This document shows positions 57,963-64,000 of a stretch of 64,000 bases of DNA, one piece after another. Under the pieces are notes generated by a model. It saw nothing but the letters and a program-made list of their open reading frames with translations, was not told the origin of the DNA and ran no database searches. The position numbers were made by a program, and so were the translations under genes. The number at the start of each line of letters is the position of its first letter. Within the stretch, counting starts at the first letter, position 1. This DNA is from Mesorhizobium opportunistum WSM2075 (lineage in GTDB: Bacteria > Pseudomonadota > Alphaproteobacteria > Rhizobiales > Rhizobiaceae). The stretch spans positions 1,488,001 through 1,552,000 of the forward strand of contig NC_015675.1 of assembly GCF_000176035.2 (NCBI RefSeq). Reading direction: 5' to 3'.

Positions 57963-59564
57963 ATGGTGGACATAGTTTCTAGCGAGGCGGGCATTCCGAG
58001 ACCGGAGCATCCGCTGGATCATTCAGGTGGCGCGAAGTGGTTCCTGCCGGCCTCCGGTGTGCTGGTGCTGGTTGGCATCGTCTATGTCGCCTACGCGCTC
58101 AGCCAGGATCTGGCGGTGGCCAAGACCGTGCCATGGATCCTGCTCGGCATTGCCTTGCTGATCGCGCTCGGCTTCGAATTCGTCAACGGCTTCCACGACA
58201 CCGCCAATGCGGTGGCGACCGTCATCTACACGCGCTCCCTGCCGGCCGAATTCGCCGTCATGTGGTCGGGCGTCTTCAATTTCCTCGGGGTCCTCACCTC
58301 CAGTGGCGCGGTCGCCTTCGGCATCCTGTCGCTGCTGCCGGTCGAGCTGATCCTGCAGGTCGGCTCCTCCTCGGGCTTTGCCATGGTGTTCGCGCTGCTG
58401 GTTGCCGCCATCCTGTGGAACCTCGGCACCTGGTTCCTTGGCCTGCCGGCCTCGAGTTCGCACACCATGGTCGGTTCGATCATCGGCGTCGGCCTTGCCA
58501 ACCAGTTCATGGCACCGGCCGGCAGCGTCACCAGCGGCGTCGACTGGTCGCAGGCGACCAATGTCGGCACTACCTTGCTGGTATCGCCGATCGTCGGCTT
58601 CTTCGCCGCCGCCATCCTGCTCTATGTGATGAAGCTTCTGGTGCGCAATCCGGCGCTCTACGAGGCGCCGAAGGGCAATGCCCCGCCGCCCTGGTGGATC
58701 CGTGCCCTGCTGATCTTCACCTGCACCGGCGTCAGCTTCGCGCACGGCTCCAATGACGGCCAGAAGGGCATGGGCCTGATCATGCTGATCCTGATCGGCG
58801 TGGTGCCGACGGCCTATGCGCTGAACAGGACGCCCGACATCAACTACCTCGAAGCCTACAAGTCGGCCTCCGTCAATGTCGAGACGGCGCTCGGCAAATA
58901 TGCAAAGCCCGGCATCACCGTCGCCGACGCCAAGGTCGCTGTCCAGGATGCCGTGCGCACCCGGACCTGGAGCGACCAGACCACCGTGGCGCTGCAGACC
59001 TATATCCACAACACGACCGCCGGGCTGCAGCCCTATGCCTCGGTCGACAACGTGCCGACCGATCTCGTCAGCAACGCCCGTAACGACATCTATCTGATCG
59101 GCGAGGCGCTCAAGCTGATCGACAAGAAAAAGCTGTTGCCGATGGAAGCGGCCGATCTCAAGGCGGTCACCGACTACCACAAGGCGGTCGACAACGCGAC
59201 GAAGTTCATCCCGTTGTGGGTGAAGATCGCCGTCGCCCTGGCGCTCGGCCTCGGCACGATGGTCGGCTGGAAACGCATCGTGGTCACCGTCGGCGAGAAG
59301 ATCGGCAAGAGCCATCTGACCTACGGCCAGGGCGCCGCCGCTGAACTGGTGGCGATGGTGACCATCGGCATGGCCGACAGGCTCGGCCTGCCGGTGTCGA
59401 CCACCCACGTCTTGTCGTCGGGCGTCGCCGGAACGATGGCCGCCAACGGTTCGGGCCTGCAGTGGTCGACGGTGCGCAACCTGCTGCTGGCCTGGGTGCT
59501 GACCCTGCCGTGCTCGATCGCGCTCGCCTTCGTGCTGTTCATCGTCTTCCGCCAGGTGTTCTGA
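57963..59564 (+). CDS. pit: Low-affinity inorganic phosphate transporter, PiT family
   Basis: A 533-residue membrane protein. The two duplicated PiT signatures are GFEFVNGFHDTANAVATVIYTRSL near residue 65 and GVSFAHGSNDGQKGMGLI in the middle; GLPASSSHTMVGSIIGVGLANQF and GLPVSTTHVLSSGVAGTM are the paired helical repeats. The large hydrophilic loop (about residues 280-400) is typical of bacterial Pit. It imports metal-phosphate complexes with protons. GGAGTGGGAC lies before the ATG. Ends at a hairpin terminator. Confidence 0.9.
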   Translation: MVDIVSSEAGIPRPEHPLDHSGGAKWFLPASGVLVLVGIVYVAYALSQDLAVAKTVPWILLGIALLIALGFEFVNGFHDTANAVATVIYTRSLPAEFAVMWSGVFNFLGVLTSSGAVAFGILSLLPVELILQVGSSSGFAMVFALLVAAILWNLGTWFLGLPASSSHTMVGSIIGVGLANQFMAPAGSVTSGVDWSQATNVGTTLLVSPIVGFFAAAILLYVMKLLVRNPALYEAPKGNAPPPWWIRALLIFTCTGVSFAHGSNDGQKGMGLIMLILIGVVPTAYALNRTPDINYLEAYKSASVNVETALGKYAKPGITVADAKVAVQDAVRTRTWSDQTTVALQTYIHNTTAGLQPYASVDNVPTDLVSNARNDIYLIGEALKLIDKKKLLPMEAADLKAVTDYHKAVDNATKFIPLWVKIAVALALGLGTMVGWKRIVVTVGEKIGKSHLTYGQGAAAELVAMVTIGMADRLGLPVSTTHVLSSGVAGTMAANGSGLQWSTVRNLLLAWVLTLPCSIALAFVLFIVFRQVF

Positions 59565-59584
59565 GCGGAGCATGTACTTTCAGA

Positions 59585-59618
59585 AAAAAGGCAGCGCCGG
59601 TCGCCGGCGCTGCCTTTT
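59585..59618 (+). terminator. Rho-independent terminator after pit
   Basis: AAAAAGGCAGCGCCGG-tcg-CCGGCGCTGCCTTTT, a 15-bp stem with an A-run on one side and T-run on the other; could work in both directions. Confidence 0.85.
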
Positions 59619-59648
59619 GCTTGTTCATCCCGAAGCGTCGCGGGACAG

Positions 59649-59806
59649 CACCCCCCTCCGGCCTGCCGGCCATCTCCCCCGCAAGGAGGGAGATTGGCAG
59701 TTCATGCGCCCCGCCAGTCTTGAGAGCTATTGGAGATTGGCGAAGGCGCAGCCCTCATTGATCTCCCCCCTTGCGGGGGAGATGTCCGGCAGGACAGAGG
59801 GGGGTG
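59649..59806. repeat. RIME-like inverted repeat, second copy
   Basis: The left arm CACCCCCCTCCGGCCTGCCGG-CCATCTCCCCC-GCAAGGAGGGAGATTGG and right arm GATCTCCCCCC-TTGCGGGGGAGATG-TCCGGCAGGACAGAGGGGGGTG mirror each other. The right arm shares GGGGGAGATG-TCCGGCAGGACAGAGGGGG with the element at 24227-24387, so they belong to the same family. It lies between the convergent pit and patatin genes. Confidence 0.72.
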
Positions 59807-59855
59807 TGAAGGAACTCGACGGCGGGATTGTTGCGGGTACCGCCCTTGCCCGACT

Positions 59856-61016
59856 CTAGGTCGGATCCTCGCGATGCAGATCGTGGATGGCAACGCCATC
59901 GACATTGGTCGGCAGGGTCAGCCATTTGCGATGGCGCAAGGTGCGCTGGGTGTCCTCAAGGCCTGTCTCCCAATGCTCGCGCATCGAGGTGCCGGAGAAC
60001 TCATAGTCCTTGGCGTGACCTTCATAGCCCTTGTGCTGGTAGATCAGGTGCACGATGTTGACGATGCCGGCGTCGGAATAGTCCGCGATCAGCACTTCCT
60101 CATCCGGCGTCAGCTGCTCCTTGGGCACCCGCTTCAGCGCGTCGAGCAGGCGCATCTTCAGGCCATGGATGCGCTTGAAGTTGTCGGTGTTCTGGCGCGT
60201 GCGGCTGGAATACATGATGTCCTTGTGACGCGACAGCACGTCGGGCATGCTGCGCGGCAGGACACCGCGGGCGCTGAACAGGTCGACCTGGAAGACGAGG
60301 GAAGAACGGTCCTCTTCCTGGTCGAGCAGATATTGCAGCGGCGTGTTGGAGACGATGCCGCCATCCCAGTAATACTCGCCCTCGATGCGGATCGCTGGGA
60401 AAGCAGGCGGCAGCGCGCCGCTGGCCATGATGTGCTCCGGTCCGATGCGGACCTTGTCGGTGTCGAAATAGACGAAGTTGCCGGTGCGGACATTGACCGC
60501 GCCGACGCTCAGCCGCTTCTTGCCGTCGTTCAGCACGTCGAAGTCGATCAGGCTTTCCAGCGTGTCCTTCAACTCGGCGGTGTCGTAGAAGCTGGTGGCG
60601 CCCTCGGCGCCCTGCTGCTCGAACCAGGGATTGGGGCTGCGCGGCTTGAAGAAGCCGGGCTGGCCCATGGTCATCGTCATCCACGAGGAGGTGCGGTTGC
60701 GGATATCGCGATAGATATCGCCTTCGGGCGTATAGGACCAGATCTTGCGGCCCGAGATCGTTTGCCAGAACTGCTCAAGACGCTGGAGACGACGGCTTGA
60801 CTCATTGCCGGCGATGATCGCCGCATTGATGGCGCCGATCGACACGCCGGACAGCCATGTCGGCTCGCAGCCGGCGTCGGCCAGCGCCTGGTAGACCCCG
60901 GCCTGGTAGGCGCCGAGCGCGCCGCCACCCTGAAACACCAGCGCGATACGGTCGTATTGCGCCGAGATTTCCTCGATGGTGGCGGTGGCCTCCTTCTTGC
61001 GGTTGCGTTCAAGCAC
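59856..61016 (-). CDS. Patatin-like phospholipase family protein
   Basis: A 386-residue serine hydrolase-like protein. The oxyanion loop is [18 protein letters not shown], the nucleophile Ser is in [13 protein letters not shown] (GxSxG), and the catalytic Asp is in [13 protein letters not shown]. The N-terminus is hydrophilic, so it is cytoplasmic. Its start overlaps the acetoacetate decarboxylase gene by eight bases. Patatin-like proteins here may act as lipases or as polyhydroxybutyrate granule-associated hydrolases; the ketone-body neighbours make the second attractive but unproven. Confidence 0.85.
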   Translation of the reverse strand: MLERNRKKEATATIEEISAQYDRIALVFQGGGALGAYQAGVYQALADAGCEPTWLSGVSIGAINAAIIAGNESSRRLQRLEQFWQTISGRKIWSYTPEGDIYRDIRNRTSSWMTMTMGQPGFFKPRSPNPWFEQQGAEGATSFYDTAELKDTLESLIDFDVLNDGKKRLSVGAVNVRTGNFVYFDTDKVRIGPEHIMASGALPPAFPAIRIEGEYYWDGGIVSNTPLQYLLDQEEDRSSLVFQVDLFSARGVLPRSMPDVLSRHKDIMYSSRTRQNTDNFKRIHGLKMRLLDALKRVPKEQLTPDEEVLIADYSDAGIVNIVHLIYQHKGYEGHAKDYEFSGTSMREHWETGLEDTQRTLRHRKWLTLPTNVDGVAIHDLHREDPT

Positions 61017-61791
61017 GGGCTTTCTCCAGCTGGTTGGCGGCGGACAGGCGGTGATCGCCGAGATAGTCGTGGACCACCTCGCCCAGTCCCAGCGTCAGGT
61101 CGGCTTTGAAATGAACGGCGGATACGATGTCGAGCACCGGCAGCTTCGCCACGTCGGCCATGACGTGTGGTCTGAGATCGAGCGCTGCCGGCGCCGTCCA
61201 GGCCTCCTTCAGCGTGATATCGGTGAGGTAGTAGCGCACCAGCTCGCAGATGCGCGGGCTTCCGTCGACATGCGGGATGATCTTGATCAGGAAATTGGGC
61301 GCGGCGAGCGCTGCGAGCACGGAATCGTGGTCGGCCTCGCGGTGCTTGTAGCCCATGGTGCCGGTGGCGCACAGAACGCTGCCATAGTGCAGCGTGCCGA
61401 CGATCACCTCGCCCTCATGGATGATCTTGGGGTTGGCCAGCTTCTTCGGGAAACCCCACAACTCGCGGCCGCCGGCGATCGGCGCGTCGTCGTCGAGGTA
61501 CATCGAATGGACGTAGCCGCCATGCTGGCCCTTGTAGCGCACGGGGATGACCTGACCGGTCTCGGTGTAGTCGCCGAAGCCGGTCGAGTCCGGCATGCGG
61601 ATGAACTCGTACTTGACCAGCGGCTCGTCGATCTCCAGCGGCGCCGGCACGACCGCCTCGAGCGCTTCACGCGTCGTGCGGTAGGTGATGATGATGTATT
61701 CACGGTCGAAGAAACGATAGGGCCCTGGCGGGAAGGACGGGTTGGTCAGCGGCATCGCATAGGCGCGCCTCACGACATCGGCGATTTCCAA
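61009..61791 (-). CDS. adc: Acetoacetate decarboxylase
   Basis: 260 residues from TTG 61791 ([20 protein letters not shown]), which has GGGGG about six bases upstream; ATG 61755 is an alternative. The sequence follows the clostridial enzyme closely: [46 protein letters not shown] with the Schiff-base Lys, TMGYKH and [12 protein letters not shown]. It decarboxylates acetoacetate to acetone and CO2. It is divergent from 3-hydroxybutyrate dehydrogenase, which makes acetoacetate, so the pair forms a short route from 3-hydroxybutyrate to acetone. Confidence 0.9.
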   Translation of the reverse strand: MEIADVVRRAYAMPLTNPSFPPGPYRFFDREYIIITYRTTREALEAVVPAPLEIDEPLVKYEFIRMPDSTGFGDYTETGQVIPVRYKGQHGGYVHSMYLDDDAPIAGGRELWGFPKKLANPKIIHEGEVIVGTLHYGSVLCATGTMGYKHREADHDSVLAALAAPNFLIKIIPHVDGSPRICELVRYYLTDITLKEAWTAPAALDLRPHVMADVAKLPVLDIVSAVHFKADLTLGLGEVVHDYLGDHRLSAANQLEKARA

Positions 61792-62037
61792 GCTGCACCC
61801 CCAAGGTTCTTCGGGCAATATTTTCGTCAGGAATGACCGCGCGAATGCGCAAGCGATTATGTTGCACGGCACCATGACAGGGCCGTGTCAGGCTCACGAC
61901 CATGGTTTCGAAGGGGGCGAGGGGCCGTGCCAGCGGTGTCGTCTGGCTGTAATCGCATCGACACATGGCTCTGCCATTGTCATGTTGCGACGCACAATTA
62001 TATCGTCATGTTCCCTCCCACTTCGCGCGAGATCACC

Positions 62038-62826
62038 ATGGGTTCCCTGTCTTCGAAGAATGCCCTCGTCACCGGCTCGACCAGCGGTATCGGCCTGGCC
62101 ATCGCCCGCGCCTTTGCCGCCGAAGGCGCCAACGTCACCATCAATGGCCTTGGCGATGCCGCCGCGATCGAGCAGGAACGCGCCGGCATCGAGAAGGATT
62201 TCGGCGTCAAGTGCCGCTATTCCGATGCCAACATGATGGATGGGGCTGCGGTGAGCGCCATGGTGCACGACGCCGAGGCCGCGTTCGGCAGTCTCGATAT
62301 CCTGGTCAACAATGCCGGCATCCAGCATGTCGCGCCGATCGAGGACTTTCCCGACGACAAGTGGGAAGCGATCATCCGCATCAATCTTCTGGCAGCCTTC
62401 TATGCCATCAAGGCGGTGGTGCCCGGCATGAAGGCGCGCAAATGGGGCCGCATCATCAACACGGCGTCGGCGCATGCGCTGGTCGCCTCGCCGTTCAAGT
62501 CGGCTTATGTCTCGGCCAAGCACGGCATTGCAGGCCTGACCAAGACGGTGGCGCTGGAAACCGCGCAGGACGGCATCACCGTCAACGCGATCGCGCCGGG
62601 CTATGTCTGGACGCCGCTGGTCGAAAAGCAGATCCCCGACACGATGAAGGCGCGCGGCATGACCGAGGAGCAGGTCAAGCACGACGTGTTGCTCGCCGCA
62701 CAGCCGACGAAGGAATTCGTCACCGTCGAGGAGCTTGCGGCGCTGACGCTGTTCCTGTGCTCGGATTCAGCCAGGCAGATCACCGGGACGACCTTGCCAA
62801 TGGACGGCGGCTGGACGGCACAGTAG
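62038..62826 (+). CDS. bdhA: 3-Hydroxybutyrate dehydrogenase (SDR family)
   Basis: A 262-residue short-chain dehydrogenase. The NAD-binding motif is VTGSTSGIGLAIA; ILVNNAGIQHVAPIEDFPDDKWEAII, the catalytic Ser in NTASAHAL, YVSAKHG (YxxxK) and the C-terminal WTPLVEKQIPDTMKARG and TLPMDGGWTAQ follow. The NAGIQHVAPIE segment and the WTPLVEKQI lid are typical of bacterial D-3-hydroxybutyrate dehydrogenases. It oxidises 3-hydroxybutyrate, for example from polyhydroxybutyrate, to acetoacetate. ATG 62008 would add ten residues. Confidence 0.9.
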   Translation: MGSLSSKNALVTGSTSGIGLAIARAFAAEGANVTINGLGDAAAIEQERAGIEKDFGVKCRYSDANMMDGAAVSAMVHDAEAAFGSLDILVNNAGIQHVAPIEDFPDDKWEAIIRINLLAAFYAIKAVVPGMKARKWGRIINTASAHALVASPFKSAYVSAKHGIAGLTKTVALETAQDGITVNAIAPGYVWTPLVEKQIPDTMKARGMTEEQVKHDVLLAAQPTKEFVTVEELAALTLFLCSDSARQITGTTLPMDGGWTAQ

Positions 62827-62896
62827 AGGGTAGCCAGCGCGTTCCGTTTGCCGGCTGATGCCGACGGCGTCGGCAGGCAAGCCTACGGTCAGGACC

Positions 62897-63661
62897 ATGA
62901 AAGTCATCCAGCTCTCCGATCCGCATCTGATGGCACCTGGTGGTCGCCTTTACGGCAGCGATCCGCTGGCGCGGCTGGATGCCTGCCTTGCCGATATCGT
63001 CAAGAACCACGCCGACGCCGAACTCGTGGTGATTTCGGGCGATCTCACCAATGACGGCGAGCGCGCCGCCTATGCGGCGTTGAAGGAAAGACTGGCGGCA
63101 TTCGCCCCGCCTTGCCGGCTGATGCTCGGCAATCATGACGACCGGGCGCTGTTTTTCGAGATGTTTCCGCAGGCGGCCGCCGAAGGGGGCTTCGTCCAGA
63201 GCGTTTTCGATGGCAGCCAAGGCCGCCTGATCCTGCTCGACACGCTGGACAGCGGACATGTCGAGGGCAGGCTATGTCAAGCGCGTCTCGACTGGCTCGA
63301 CGAACGGCTGCAAGAAGCTCGAGACCGGTCGGTCCTCCTGTTCATGCATCACCCGCCGTTCCGGATACAGATTCCGGTGCTCGACGAGGTCAGGCTCGCC
63401 GGCGCCGATATCTTCCATGACGTCCTGTCGCGCCACGGCAATGTCCGCCACATCTTCGCCGGCCACGTTCACCGGCTGATCGCCGGCAGCTGGCGCGGCA
63501 TCCCGGTCAGCACGCTGCGCAGCACCAACCACCAGACGGCGCTCGATTTTTCGGAAAGCTGGAGCCTGGGTCACGAACCGCCCGCCTATGCCGTGATCCT
63601 CATCGACGCCGATGGGGTGGTCGTGCATTTCCACGATTTTCCCCTTGCCGGCGGCATCTGA
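62897..63661 (+). CDS. Metallophosphoesterase, cyclic nucleotide phosphodiesterase-like (CpdA/Icc family)
   Basis: A 254-residue class III phosphodiesterase-type enzyme. Metal-ligand motifs are QLSDPHL near the start, VVISGDLTNDGE, MLGNHDDR, FMHHPPF and FAGHVHRL. The order and spacing match CpdA-type enzymes and related phosphodiesterases that cleave cAMP or glycerophosphodiesters. The start at 62897 has AGGACC before it. In rhizobia such genes are sometimes next to glycerol-3-phosphate importers; the following gene is cut off, so this cannot be checked. Confidence 0.85.
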   Translation: MKVIQLSDPHLMAPGGRLYGSDPLARLDACLADIVKNHADAELVVISGDLTNDGERAAYAALKERLAAFAPPCRLMLGNHDDRALFFEMFPQAAAEGGFVQSVFDGSQGRLILLDTLDSGHVEGRLCQARLDWLDERLQEARDRSVLLFMHHPPFRIQIPVLDEVRLAGADIFHDVLSRHGNVRHIFAGHVHRLIAGSWRGIPVSTLRSTNHQTALDFSESWSLGHEPPAYAVILIDADGVVVHFHDFPLAGGI

Positions 63662-63869
63662 TCGAACTCCGTAGGGCTCTCCATACTGGAGACGGTCCGC
63701 CATCATGGCGATCGTTACGGCCATGGGGCCGGCCTGCTTGTTCCCTCCGTCGGGAAGCCCCGCCGACGCGCCTGCCTGTCGATATGCACCCGCCGTGCGG
63801 CTGCCGTTGCCTAGGGCGCCGCAGCCTCCGCGAAGGCGCGTCAAAAAGCACCGAATTTGGACATTAGTC

Positions 63870-63914
63870 TTGACAGGAATACAGATGTTCAATACCCGTC
63901 AAGCACTTGAACAT
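63870..63914 (+). promoter_or_regulatory. Promoter region with an inverted repeat before the last gene
   Basis: TTGACA at 63870-63875 is a good -35 box; the matching -10 17 bases later is weak (TACCCG). ATGTTCAA (63885-63892) and TTGAACAT (63907-63914) form an 8-bp inverted repeat with 14 bases between, overlapping the promoter, and could be a repressor site. Confidence 0.45.
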
Positions 63915-63942
63915 GGCCTGCACTACGGGAGGAATGAGCGGT

Positions 63943-64000
63943 ATGGCTTCCAATGTTTCATTGACGGGCCTTGCCCGCGATCTCGAGGAACGCGGCAAGT
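63943..64000 (+). CDS. Unidentified gene, 5' end only
   Basis: The first 19 codons are visible (MASNVSLTGLARDLEERGK) before the window ends. GGGAGGA lies about eight bases upstream of ATG 63943; ATG 63934 is too close to it. The segment is too short to assign a family. Confidence 0.5.
   Translation, partial: MASNVSLTGLARDLEERGK

Overview
The window looks like a chromosomal segment of a Mesorhizobium-like alphaproteobacterium (Rhizobiales). The reasons are high G+C coding sequence, a PhyR/NepR/EcfG general stress locus, three HWE-type histidine kinases, several rhizobial-type intergenic palindromic repeats (RIME-like), and many ABC uptake operons with ROK or TetR regulators. I saw no rRNA, tRNA, CRISPR array, insertion sequence or phage genes. 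All family calls were made by reading motifs; no database search was run.

Region 1 (1-7.3 kb): the 3' end of phoB, then a ROK regulator divergent from a xylose-type ABC importer (xylF-xylH-xylG), then a CHASE-domain HWE kinase. Region 2 (7.2-17.8 kb): a general-stress-response island. phyR is divergent from nepR-ecfG, and they are surrounded by HWE kinases, a single-domain response regulator, small membrane proteins, a DUF883-like protein, a lipid kinase and a three-copy PRC-barrel protein. I find ten matches to GGAAC-N16/17-CGTT, the EcfG-type promoter, in about 8.5 kb, nearly all directly upstream of these genes.

Region 3 (17.9-22.7 kb): a phosphonate monoester hydrolase/sulfatase-like enzyme, an MhqO/MhqD-like dioxygenase plus hydrolase pair, a small GNAT and an M19 dipeptidase. 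Region 4 (22.7-38.9 kb): a putative catabolic island for an amine, possibly N-methylated. It holds a GcvT-like aminomethyltransferase, two COG1233-type FAD oxidoreductases, a methyltransferase, a BetI-like TetR regulator, two tandem PotD-like binding proteins, a flavin amine oxidase, PotABC-like transporter genes, a class III aminotransferase and a Rieske oxygenase alpha subunit. Three TTGAA-N6-TTCAA palindromes lie at its divergent promoters and suggest one regulon. This is the best candidate for an undescribed pathway.

Region 5 (39.4-45.1 kb): a hybrid sensor kinase, an OmpR-type regulator, a divergent regulator whose receiver domain lacks the phosphorylation residues, small membrane proteins and an L,D-transpeptidase. 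Region 6 (45.2-50.3 kb): an RND efflux pair with a divergent TetR regulator and an operator-like palindrome between them. Region 7 (50.3-57.9 kb): a carbohydrate ABC importer operon with a SIS-domain sugar isomerase/deglycase and a PfkB kinase (Frl-like layout), under a divergent ROK regulator with a 25-nt palindromic operator. Region 8 (58-64 kb): a PiT phosphate transporter, a patatin/acetoacetate decarboxylase pair divergent from 3-hydroxybutyrate dehydrogenase, a metallophosphoesterase and the start of an unidentified gene.
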